Source of the DNA: an uncultured Dysgonomonas sp.
GTDB taxonomy: Bacteria > Bacteroidota > Bacteroidia > Bacteroidales > Dysgonomonadaceae
Length of the DNA: 14,234 nucleotides
Reading direction: 5' to 3'
Assembly (NCBI GenBank): GCA_937875275.1
Contig: CALNCC010000025.1
Coordinates: forward strand, 1-14,234
Shown here in pieces: positions 1 to 7,021 of this stretch. Positions within the stretch are counted from its first letter, which is position 1; each line of letters begins with the position of its first letter. Below the pieces are notes generated by a model, which ran no database searches, was not told the DNA's origin, and worked only from the letters and a program-made list of their open reading frames with translations. A program made the translations under genes and the position numbers.

Positions 1-2
1 TT

Positions 3-134
3 GGCGACATTCATTCTCATGGAAAATTTGAAGCTCAATATGATAATAATGAATGGCTTTATGGTTATTCTTTATTGAGAATATTATTTTTTATTTTTTC
101 TCTTCAATACTTTATTTATAGTTTCTTTCGCTAA
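3..134 (+). CDS. Possible C-terminal fragment of an unidentified protein (5' end outside window)
   Basis: An open frame enters from the left edge and runs 43 codons to a TAA at 132-134. It begins GDIHSHGKFEAQYDNNEW and ends in a hydrophobic, Phe-rich tail. The first 25 or so residues have mixed composition typical of real protein; the tail comes from A/T-rich DNA and overlaps the 3' end of the convergent esterase gene by 51 bases. A hairpin followed by T-runs begins inside it (66-98). The other two forward frames stop at 29-31 and 76-78, so the true end could be earlier if this frame is not the coding one. I do not recognise a family. It may be chance. Confidence 0.3.
   Translation, partial: GDIHSHGKFEAQYDNNEWLYGYSLLRILFFIFSLQYFIYSFFR
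66..98 (+). terminator. Possible intrinsic terminator for a plus-strand gene entering from the left
   Basis: TATTCT (66-71) and AGAATA (78-83) form a perfect 6-bp stem with a 6-base loop, followed directly by TTATTTTTTATTTTT. The stem is A/T-rich and therefore weak, but the T-runs are long. It overlaps the last codons of the convergent esterase, so it would serve transcripts arriving from the left edge. Confidence 0.4.
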
Positions 135-794
135 TTTTTCCATCACAACATATCCCTCAACCGTAGGATGGATGCCGTCATTCGCATACTGAGGCAACAT
201 AGCACCATTTTCGTCGCGCATAGCCGAATTATAATCTATATAAGCAAACTTTTTCTTTTTCGCATATGCTTTTATTTCAGCGTTCAGGGCATCTACTTTC
301 TCAGGAGCATCTTTGATATTAGGATTCCAACCGAAACCACCGGCAGGCAGCACTGAAGACAATATTACTTTTATCTTATGATAATCAGCCAGTTCTGCCA
401 TCGATTTTATATTATCGAGCGTAAATTTAGGATTGTATGTTCCTGTATTTTCGGCAACATCATTCGTACCGATATTAATCACTACAGCAACAGGTTTAAG
501 ATCAAGAATATCTTGACGAAAACGTAGTAGCAGCTGAGGGCTTGTTTGTCCGCCTATTCCACGTCCTACGTAGTCATTGTCTTTAAAAAAATCGGGACGT
601 GTAGGAACCCAACCATCAGTAATAGAATTTCCAATAAAAACTACTCTCTTAATTTTTTTGGTATTTGTTTCTATAACTTCAGTATTTGATTTCTGATACC
701 TTCCAAGATTAACCATATCATTCAATTTTTGCGCATTCAACTGAATAAATAAAGAGCATACTAAACTTAACGAAACTAAAAATAATTTTTTCAT
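84..794 (-). CDS. Secreted SGNH/GDSL-family esterase or lipase
   Basis: Likely an exported carbohydrate or lipid O-ester hydrolase of the SGNH superfamily, in the lysophospholipase L1 / PAF-acetylhydrolase-like group. A signal peptide is clear: MKK, a hydrophobic core at about 4-19, and a probable cut after Ala21 before Gln. The SGNH blocks are all visible. Block I is FIGNSITDGW at 53-62, with nucleophile Ser57 and GNS instead of classical GDS. Block II is the glycine at 79-82 (GIGG). Block III is GTND at 109-112, with the oxyanion Asn111. Block V is DGIHP, with Asp206 and His209 completing the triad. At 236 residues it is a normal single-domain length. It lacks a lipobox, so it is probably periplasmic or secreted. 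It stands alone on the minus strand, with no partner gene to indicate a substrate. I see no TAnnTTTG element close to its start. Family assignment is firm; substrate is unknown. Confidence 0.92.
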   Translation of the reverse strand: MKKLFLVSLSLVCSLFIQLNAQKLNDMVNLGRYQKSNTEVIETNTKKIKRVVFIGNSITDGWVPTRPDFFKDNDYVGRGIGGQTSPQLLLRFRQDILDLKPVAVVINIGTNDVAENTGTYNPKFTLDNIKSMAELADYHKIKVILSSVLPAGGFGWNPNIKDAPEKVDALNAEIKAYAKKKKFAYIDYNSAMRDENGAMLPQYANDGIHPTVEGYVVMEKLAKETINKVLKRKNKK

Positions 795-1379
795 GATATT
801 CTTACATTAATATTTAAAAGTTAAAATTCTATTCTATTTTTTTTAATAACCATTCTATCCTATTTCAACTTTATATATATAATATATATTTAATTTTAAT
901 AAATCTTATAGTGATAATTATAGCCTGTTAATAATGTTTATTCTTTTTTCTAAGATTGCTTGTTTAATACGAAATTAAAAATCTATTGTAAAGAAATACC
1001 TTTTTATTAACAATACAGCTTTTATTTATATCTATTTATTCCAGCACTTTACAAACGTTATTAAAAACTTGTTGAAAACCTCTTTTGTTGATAAGTATTT
1101 TTATGATTCTCTATTTTTCATGTTCATAACCTTTTTGAAATTTGATAGTAAAAAAAGATATTCTTTTTCGCTTCTTTGGAATGATTAAATCATATGTAAT
1201 TTAAAGGTGATAAATACAAATTTATTTATACTTAAGATATCAACAGTTATTAAAAGGATATTAACAATCGTTTGTAAATAGCCTCATTTTTTTTTTAAAC
1301 ATTCTTATTCTTTGAATATAGAGTTCACTCTAAATATAAATAACTATTTTTGTGTTATCACAAATTATATCATTAAAAT
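795..1379. other. Divergent A/T-rich intergenic region with repeated 9-mers
   Basis: This 585-base gap lies between the divergent esterase and sppA starts. No convincing coding frame or RNA gene was seen. It is very A/T-rich, with T-runs of eight (837-844) and ten (1287-1296). Five copies of WTATYAACA occur: 926-934 (minus), 1004-1012 (plus), 1086-1094 (minus), 1237-1245 (plus) and 1258-1266 (plus). A TAnnTTTG element sits at 1345-1352 in front of sppA. The reverse-strand match to the same element at 1217-1224 is over 400 bases from the esterase start, so its role is doubtful. The gap is longer than two ordinary promoters need. Confidence 0.6.
1345..1352 (+). promoter_or_regulatory. Bacteroides-type -7 promoter element for sppA
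   Basis: TATTTTTG matches the Bacteroides consensus TAnnTTTG and ends 27 bases before the sppA ATG, implying a short leader. No clear TTTG -33 element lies at the usual distance; the only TTTG nearby (1311-1314) is too far upstream. The call is by motif and position only. Confidence 0.5.
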
Positions 1380-3134
1380 ATGAAAGATTTTTTTAAAAGT
1401 CTGTTTGCTTCTATATTAGGATGCTTCGTAGTTATAGCTATTTTCTTACTCATAGGATTGGGAATAATAGTTGCATTAGCTTTTGGTTCGTCCGACAATT
1501 TTACATTAAAAGAAAATACAGTTCTCAATATAAGATTAGAAGGAATATTATCGGAAAGAGTTGAAGAAAAGAACCCACTGTTAGAGATGATCATACAATC
1601 GCCGATGGAGATAGGATTGGATGATATTCTATCTTCTATAAAGAAAGCTAAAGAAAATGATAAGATAAAAGGAATATATATTTATTCAGGTTTATTTTCT
1701 GCATCTCCGGCTTCGTTGAAAGAGATGCGCGATGCGCTTGTAGACTTCAAGGAAAGTGGAAAATTTATAGTTTCTTATTCCGATCTCTATTTGCAAGATG
1801 GTTATTATTTATCGTCTGTTTCGGACGAAATGATAATAAACCCTCAGGGAGTAATAAATTTGCACGGTCTATCAGTAAGCCGTACATTTTATAAAGGACT
1901 ATTGGAAAAACTTGGTGTTGAAGTACAGATTTTCAAAGTTGGTACTTTCAAGTCGGCAGTCGAACCATTTATACTCGATAAAATGAGTGATGCCAATAAA
2001 GAGCAGTTAGAATCTTATATGAGTGATATGTGGAATACTACACTGACCGATATTTCCGATTCGCGAAACATATCAGTAGGCAGACTCAATCTTATAACAG
2101 ATTCATTGCCTGCGCTCAGAAAAACAGAGATGTATATAGGTAACGATCTTGTAGACACATTGATGTACGAGATAGACGTGGAAGATTATATAAAATCGAA
2201 ACTTGGTGTTGACAAAGATGAAGATCTGCAATTTGCGTCGGTTGATAATATGATTTCTGTACCAAATGTAAATGAAAGTAAATCGGAAGATATTATAGCA
2301 GTAGTTTATGCATCCGGAGAGATAATGACCGGTTTGGGTAATGGTGGTATAGATAGCAAACATTATGTAAAAGAATTGAAAGAACTGGAAGAAGATGATA
2401 AGGTAAAAGCTGTTGTATTGCGTGTCAACTCGCCCGGTGGTGGAGCTTATGCTTCCGAGCAAATTTGGAAGGCAGTATCCGATCTTAAAGATAAAAAGCC
2501 GGTGGTCGTTTCCATGGGCGACTATGCAGCATCGGGCGGTTATTATATATCTTGTGTTGCAAGTAAAATAGTGGCTCAACCAAATACGTTGACCGGTTCG
2601 ATAGGTATATTCGGTATGTTTCCCGATGTGGAAGGATTAATAAAGAAAGTTGGACTGGCATTCGATCAGGTAGGAACAAATAGATTTTCCGATTTTGGAG
2701 AATTTACCCGTCCAATGCGTGATGATGAAAAAGAAATTATGCAAACCTATGTGAATAATGGATATGAGTTGTTCTTAAAAAGATGTTCGGAAGGAAGAAA
2801 TATTCCTGTCGATTCTATAGCAAAAATTGCCGAAGGGCGTGTTTGGACCGGAAATCAAGCTTTAAAAATAGGATTGGTAGATGAGATAGGAGGAATAGAT
2901 AAAGCAATTGAAGAAGCTGCAAAGCTTGCCGAATTAAGTGATTATCAATTAGAAAAATTACCAAAGAAAACTGATTTCTTTGAAAGCTTTATTTTTAATC
3001 AAAAGCAGCTATTTATTCAAGAAGGAATGAAAGAATATCTTGGTGAAGACTATAAGATAGTTGAAACACTGAAAAAGATAAAAGAGCAGGATTATATACA
3101 AGCTCGTTTGCCTTACGACTTAAAAATACAATAA
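1380..3134 (+). CDS. sppA: Signal peptide peptidase SppA, 67K type (S49 serine protease)
   Basis: Membrane-anchored peptidase that degrades leftover signal peptides and other membrane-embedded peptides, acting on the periplasmic side. One N-terminal membrane segment spans about 8-35. Two tandem S49-like domains follow (about 45-300 and 305-560), the layout of the long, E. coli-like form rather than the short Gram-positive form. The Ser/Lys dyad is split between them: Lys191 in GTFKSAVEPF of the first domain and Ser385 in DYAASGGYY of the second, equivalent to E. coli Lys209 and Ser409. The NSPGGG turn at 350-355 is the usual S49 oxyanion region. At 584 residues it is close to the E. coli length. 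It heads an operon-like run, with lpxK starting 19 bases downstream. No key residue is missing. Confidence 0.96.
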   Translation: MKDFFKSLFASILGCFVVIAIFLLIGLGIIVALAFGSSDNFTLKENTVLNIRLEGILSERVEEKNPLLEMIIQSPMEIGLDDILSSIKKAKENDKIKGIYIYSGLFSASPASLKEMRDALVDFKESGKFIVSYSDLYLQDGYYLSSVSDEMIINPQGVINLHGLSVSRTFYKGLLEKLGVEVQIFKVGTFKSAVEPFILDKMSDANKEQLESYMSDMWNTTLTDISDSRNISVGRLNLITDSLPALRKTEMYIGNDLVDTLMYEIDVEDYIKSKLGVDKDEDLQFASVDNMISVPNVNESKSEDIIAVVYASGEIMTGLGNGGIDSKHYVKELKELEEDDKVKAVVLRVNSPGGGAYASEQIWKAVSDLKDKKPVVVSMGDYAASGGYYISCVASKIVAQPNTLTGSIGIFGMFPDVEGLIKKVGLAFDQVGTNRFSDFGEFTRPMRDDEKEIMQTYVNNGYELFLKRCSEGRNIPVDSIAKIAEGRVWTGNQALKIGLVDEIGGIDKAIEEAAKLAELSDYQLEKLPKKTDFFESFIFNQKQLFIQEGMKEYLGEDYKIVETLKKIKEQDYIQARLPYDLKIQ

Positions 3135-3153
3135 ACAATAAGAAAAAATATAT

Positions 3154-4215
3154 ATGAAAACCGTACATATCAACAGATGGTTGTTGCCGTTGTCGTGGTT
3201 GTACGGTTTTGTTGTGTATTTGCGCAATAAGCTGTTCGATAGGGGATGCTTAGAACAACGAACATATGATATACCTATTATCTGTGTGGGCAATATCACT
3301 GTGGGAGGAACGGGTAAAACGCCACATACCGAATATCTTATCCGCTTGTTGAAAGATAAATACAGAGTTGCAGTATTGAGCCGTGGATATGGACGAAAAA
3401 CAAAGGGTTATCTTCTTGCGGATAGTACATCGGATAGCCATTCGATAGGCGATGAACCATTTCAAATAAAACAAAAATTTCCAAATATTTTAGTCGCTGT
3501 TGATGGAGATAGAAGAGAAGGAATAAGAAATCTTCTTAGGCTCGATAATCCTCCGCAAGTAATTTTGTTAGACGATGCTTTCCAGCACAGGTATGTAACC
3601 CCTACCCTTTCCATCGTTTTGTCTAATTTCTATCGCCCCGTATACAAAGATTCGCTTCTTCCTGCCGGACGGTTGAGAGAGCCGATGTCGGGGCTTAAAA
3701 GAGCTGATATTGTGATCACATCCAAATGTCCCGAAAATCTCTCGGACAGAGATAAAAGTACGATACAGGAAAATTTAAGATTGAAGGATAATCAGCAGTC
3801 TTTCTTTTCCGCTTTTGTGTATAAAGATGTGGAGGCGGTATTTGGTGCTAATGAAGGAATGAAAATTGAAGAATTGAGAGACAAGAACATCCTTTTAGTA
3901 ACGGGAATAGCTTCTCCTCAAATGATTATTGAAAAGCTAAATAAATATACAACTAAGATAAAATCAATCACTTATCCTGATCACTATAATTTTCAAGATA
4001 GCGATGTAACGCAAATCAAAAATGCTTTTGAAAAAATAGATTCAGAAGATAAATTGATTTTGGTGACGGAGAAAGATGCGGCACGTCTTGTATCTATGAA
4101 TATAGATGAAAGTCTTAAGAAATATATTTTCAGTTTGCCCATCAGCGTATCCTTAGGAGATGACGAAGAAATTTTTGATAAGATAATATTGAATCATGTG
4201 GAGAGTGTGATTTGA
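3154..4215 (+). CDS. lpxK: Tetraacyldisaccharide 4'-kinase LpxK (lipid A synthesis)
   Basis: Transfers phosphate from ATP to the 4' position of tetraacyldisaccharide-1-phosphate, giving lipid IVA at the cytoplasmic face of the inner membrane. A short hydrophobic N-terminal helix (about 9-25) is the family's membrane anchor. The P-loop is GNITVGGTGKT at 46-56, with Lys55, in the form typical of LpxK. DDAFQHR at 140-146 is the conserved LpxK motif, with the Asp pair and His expected at the active site. At 353 residues it is slightly longer than E. coli LpxK, as is common in Bacteroidota. It follows sppA by 19 bases and is probably cotranscribed. No regulatory site was seen between them. Confidence 0.96.
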   Translation: MKTVHINRWLLPLSWLYGFVVYLRNKLFDRGCLEQRTYDIPIICVGNITVGGTGKTPHTEYLIRLLKDKYRVAVLSRGYGRKTKGYLLADSTSDSHSIGDEPFQIKQKFPNILVAVDGDRREGIRNLLRLDNPPQVILLDDAFQHRYVTPTLSIVLSNFYRPVYKDSLLPAGRLREPMSGLKRADIVITSKCPENLSDRDKSTIQENLRLKDNQQSFFSAFVYKDVEAVFGANEGMKIEELRDKNILLVTGIASPQMIIEKLNKYTTKIKSITYPDHYNFQDSDVTQIKNAFEKIDSEDKLILVTEKDAARLVSMNIDESLKKYIFSLPISVSLGDDEEIFDKIILNHVESVI

Positions 4216-4253
4216 TTTAGATAAATAAAAACAATTCAATCAATGTTTTAAAT

Positions 4254-5006
4254 ATGAAAAATAGATTACTATTCATATCATTTATTCTGATTATTTTAAA
4301 TTCGTGTAAACAAGATAATGGAGGTTTACCGGAATCTGATTTGTATCGAAATGTGTATACAGGCGAATTTCTTACAAAACCGGCATTTGATACATTAATT
4401 ATGAACTTGCATAATACATATTCTGATTCTACAAAAGGGCAAATGCATATGCGTATTAATTTCTTAACTCGTGAAGAAATCAATGATACAGTTATTCAAC
4501 CATTTAGTTACGATATAAGAATTGGTAATGAATATGTTGTAAAAGCTAACTCTTACGAGAAAGTGGGAATGGAAATTGCCTCTAAAACATTTGAGTCGGT
4601 TGATGGCAGTAATATTCAAATAGGTGGAGTTCAAGAAAAGCCGATGATGATTAATCTTTGGTTCATTGAATGTCCGGGATGTATTGCTGAAATTCCGGCA
4701 CTAAATAGATTACAGGAGAGATATGCCGATAGAGTGAATTTTGTGGCAATGACTTTTGAGAATAAGGAAGATACAGAGAAATTTTTGAAACGAAAAGAAT
4801 TTAATTTTATACACATAGCTGATGCTTCTGATTATATAGACTATATAGGCTCAAAGCCATATCCTGAGAATATTTTTATTGGAAGAGATGGTAAAATAAA
4901 ATATATCGAGGGGGGACTACCACATAGCGACAAGAAAGAAGATATGGATAAAATAATTGAACATTTTGAATATATGCTTAACACTCTACTTGCTCAGGAG
5001 AACTAA
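4254..5006 (+). CDS. TlpA-like thioredoxin-fold lipoprotein with a CPGC active site
   Basis: Probable periplasm-facing, lipid-anchored thiol-disulfide protein. The signal peptide ends in a lipobox, LNSC, with Cys18 as the lipidated residue. Residues 19-110 are an N-terminal region I cannot assign. A thioredoxin fold begins at about 115: INLWFIECPGC has the redox cysteines at Cys140 and Cys143, followed by AEIPALNRL. Near residue 200 the SKPYPENIFI segment supplies the expected cis-proline before a strand, then IGRDGKI. The dipeptide between the cysteines is Pro-Gly, whereas TlpA/ResA proteins usually carry CxPC-type sequences. Length 250 residues. It sits 38 bases after lpxK and 79 before the phosphorylase. 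Hand-counted rows 4441-4500 and 4741-4800 are 28 and 30 percent G+C, against 40 percent for 5281-5340 in the next gene, a small hint of later insertion. Partner and substrate are unknown. Confidence 0.85.
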   Translation: MKNRLLFISFILIILNSCKQDNGGLPESDLYRNVYTGEFLTKPAFDTLIMNLHNTYSDSTKGQMHMRINFLTREEINDTVIQPFSYDIRIGNEYVVKANSYEKVGMEIASKTFESVDGSNIQIGGVQEKPMMINLWFIECPGCIAEIPALNRLQERYADRVNFVAMTFENKEDTEKFLKRKEFNFIHIADASDYIDYIGSKPYPENIFIGRDGKIKYIEGGLPHSDKKEDMDKIIEHFEYMLNTLLAQEN

Positions 5007-5047
5007 AAGTAACACCACCAGAAAGCAATGCAAAAGTGTTACCTTTT
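5005..5047 (+). repeat. Inverted repeat between the lipoprotein gene and the phosphorylase
   Basis: AAAAGTAACAC (5005-5015) faces GTGTTACCTTTT (5036-5047). They pair over 11 positions with a single bulged C and a 20-base loop. The left arm overlaps the lipoprotein stop codon. There is no T-run directly after the right arm other than its own four T's, so it is a poor intrinsic terminator; it could be an RNA-stabilising or processing hairpin, or chance. The same bases also read as a short open frame (see findings). Confidence 0.35.
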
Positions 5048-5085
5048 GATGAAATAATATTTGATAACCAATCAATAGAATAGAT

Positions 5086-5901
5086 ATGTTACAGAAAATA
5101 CAACAAACAGCAGATTTTATAAAAAATAAGATAGCGGGAGAGATTCCTCAAATAGCAATCATATTAGGAACAGGACTTGGCGAGCTGGTACATTCGATAG
5201 CCATTGAGAAGGAGATTTCATATAGTGATATTCCTAATTTCCCCGTTTCTACGGTTGAGGGGCACAGCGGAAAACTGATCTTTGGCAAATTGGGCGGGAA
5301 AGATATCATTGCTATGCAGGGTCGTTTTCATTTCTATGAAGGCTATGACATGAAAGAGGTAACCTTCCCTATTCGTATTTTTCAGGCATTAGGCATTAAA
5401 TATTTGTTTGTGTCTAATGCAGCAGGAGGAATGAATTCGAGCTTTGAAGTAGGTGATATTATGCTTATTGAAGATCATATCAATATGTTCCCGGAGCACC
5501 CATTGAGAGGGAAAAACCACAAAGAACTTGGTGTTCGTTTCCCCGATATGAGTAAGGCATACGATAAAGATTTGCGTGTGCTCGCAACCGGCATTGCTAA
5601 AGAGAATAATATCAAACTTCAATATGGGGTGTATGTGGGAACTCAAGGTCCGACATTTGAAACTCCTGCGGAGTACAACTATTTCAAGATAATTGGTGGC
5701 GATGCTGTGGGAATGTCAACAGTGCCAGAAGTTATTGTTGCCAATCATGCAGGAATGAAAGTGCTTGCATTCTCCATTATTACCGATCTGGGAGTGATAG
5801 GCAAAATAGTAGAGGTTACGCATGAAGATGTACAAATAGCTGCAAATGAGGCTCAACCGAAGATGGCGTTCATCATGCAGGAGGTAATCAAAAAGCTCTG
5901 A
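5086..5901 (+). CDS. Purine nucleoside phosphorylase, trimeric PNP / MTAP superfamily
   Basis: Phosphorolysis of purine (deoxy)nucleosides to free base plus (deoxy)ribose-1-phosphate in the cytosol, feeding salvage. Signature segments in order: the phosphate loop GTGLGEL at 28-34; the EGHSGKL segment; MQGRFHFYEGYD, with the conserved His; VSNAAGG; GPTFETPAEY, where Glu192 matches human PNP Glu201; GDAVGMSTVPEV; and FSIITDLGV, where Asp234 stands in the place of human Asn243. The spacing Glu192-Asp234 is 42 residues, as in the human enzyme, so the alignment is firm. Asn at this position favours 6-oxopurines, whereas Asp is the MTAP-like state; the usual inosine/guanosine label is therefore not certain. 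Length 271 residues is normal. It probably belongs to the sppA-lpxK transcription unit. Its TGA lies in a hairpin shared with the convergent gene. Confidence 0.93.
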   Translation: MLQKIQQTADFIKNKIAGEIPQIAIILGTGLGELVHSIAIEKEISYSDIPNFPVSTVEGHSGKLIFGKLGGKDIIAMQGRFHFYEGYDMKEVTFPIRIFQALGIKYLFVSNAAGGMNSSFEVGDIMLIEDHINMFPEHPLRGKNHKELGVRFPDMSKAYDKDLRVLATGIAKENNIKLQYGVYVGTQGPTFETPAEYNYFKIIGGDAVGMSTVPEVIVANHAGMKVLAFSIITDLGVIGKIVEVTHEDVQIAANEAQPKMAFIMQEVIKKL

Positions 5902-5918
5902 TCTATTTTTCTATCAGA
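5890..5918 (-). terminator. Intrinsic terminator of the minus-strand glycosyltransferase, inside the convergent overlap
   Basis: TCTGAT (5897-5902) and ATCAGA (5913-5918) form a 6-bp stem with a 10-base loop. Read on the minus strand, the stem is followed by GC and then five T's (A's at 5890-5894 on plus), so it suits the glycosyltransferase transcript. On the plus strand there is no T-run after it. The stem holds the phosphorylase TGA (5899-5901) and the loop holds the glycosyltransferase TAG (5903-5905 on plus). Confidence 0.5.
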
Positions 5919-6994
5919 TCGAGATATTTCTCCGATTGCTTTTCTATATTCAGATACGGGTGATTTTGAATTGCCCGTAAGGCTGCTTTATATTCTTCGG
6001 GTTGTGCGCTTACGTAGTTGATGGTATCTATAATGTCGTCCAACTCATAAGAAATACTGATATCTTTGAAATCATTGTTTACGTCCATCACACTTTTTTC
6101 CATCAGCATGGGCTTTTGGTAAGCATAGGCAAGATTATACGTTCCCGATATCCGCTCATTTCCATATTTCTTTTTGAATATTTCGGGATGCATAAGAGGA
6201 AGCACGGCATCGCATTTTTTCATGTAAGCATCCATTACGCTCTGAGAAATACGACCATCGAAATATACAAGATGGCTTGTGTCTTTCATCTTGTTTATCT
6301 GTTCTTGAACCAAAGTGCTTGCTGATCCTAACAGTATGATTTTTACATTATCGTTCAGTTTCTTTTTGGTCATGGCATCCAGCAAAGTGGCAACGTCTTT
6401 GTTCCCTTCCGAAATGGCACCGGGCGAGCATAACCAGAATTCATTCTCTGGTTTGTCGAGTTTGAAATCGTCGTAAGAAGGAAGATAGATGGGATAAAAG
6501 GTTGCCACATCAATTTTTCGGGGAAGCTCCTTGATACTTGTTAATAAGTAATCGCTCAAGAAGAATACTTTTTTGACCTTTCGGTATAGCCATTTGAATG
6601 TACCCGATTGGTTGAGATAACGAGTATAATGGATAATTCCCACATAGTTTTTCACTTTCGGTAAAGGGAAAATAAGAACATTGCGCATGATTCTATGTTC
6701 GATAGAATTAATCACAACAGTGTTGATATCGTGCTTTTTAGTAAAGCTTCTTATCTTTCTCACATCTTCCCATTTCTCTTTGTTAGAGAGTTCTCCATTT
6801 GCTTCGTGAAGCAGTAGGATATCTTCGAAAAGGCTTTGGTCGGGAAATTGCTTAAGCAACGATGTATTACAAATCAGAAAGACATTATATCCTTTTTCTT
6901 TGAGGGCACGTATCTGAAAATACATACACTCAGTGTGCGAACCGCCATACTCCAGTAAAGCGATGTTCTTATTTATCTTCTTTTTGACGCTCAT
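5903..6994 (-). CDS. GT-B fold glycosyltransferase (GT4-like), acceptor unknown
   Basis: Probably transfers a sugar from a nucleotide-sugar donor in the cytosol. No signal peptide or membrane segment is evident. The N-terminal half (1-175) alternates strands and helices, with GGSHTECMYFQIRALKEKGY near 17-36 resembling the first Rossmann unit. The C-terminal half is more diagnostic: a strand at 186-195 leading to ISEGNKDVATLLDAM (194-208), then IILLGSAS (219-226), then YFDGRISQSVMDAYMKKCDAVLPL (244-267), the usual donor-domain pattern. The GT4 EX7E region corresponds to about 271-295. HPE gives a candidate first Glu (271), but the segment SGTYNLAYAYQKP lacks an obvious second Glu, so catalytic detail is uncertain. 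It starts 27 bases after polA ends on the same strand and is probably cotranscribed. No other polysaccharide genes flank it. Confidence 0.75.
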   Translation of the reverse strand: MSVKKKINKNIALLEYGGSHTECMYFQIRALKEKGYNVFLICNTSLLKQFPDQSLFEDILLLHEANGELSNKEKWEDVRKIRSFTKKHDINTVVINSIEHRIMRNVLIFPLPKVKNYVGIIHYTRYLNQSGTFKWLYRKVKKVFFLSDYLLTSIKELPRKIDVATFYPIYLPSYDDFKLDKPENEFWLCSPGAISEGNKDVATLLDAMTKKKLNDNVKIILLGSASTLVQEQINKMKDTSHLVYFDGRISQSVMDAYMKKCDAVLPLMHPEIFKKKYGNERISGTYNLAYAYQKPMLMEKSVMDVNNDFKDISISYELDDIIDTINYVSAQPEEYKAALRAIQNHPYLNIEKQSEKYLDLIEK

Positions 6995-7021
6995 TTATCT
7001 ACTTTGATAAAATGCTTAACT

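Noticed and set aside
1287..1296. Ten-T tract as a phase-variable switch for sppA
   Set aside because: It is 49 bases upstream of the -7 element, in a generally A/T-rich gap, and the downstream gene is a housekeeping protease with no reason to phase-vary.
795..1379. Chromosomal replication origin
   Set aside because: The five 9-mers only resemble DnaA boxes at eight or fewer of nine positions and there is no dnaA or other origin-linked gene nearby; kept as a lower-interest finding about repeats, not annotated as an origin.
2103..2679. Minus-strand open frames opposite sppA
   Set aside because: They overlap the catalytic domain of SppA on the other strand and have a low-complexity, shadow-like composition with no motif.
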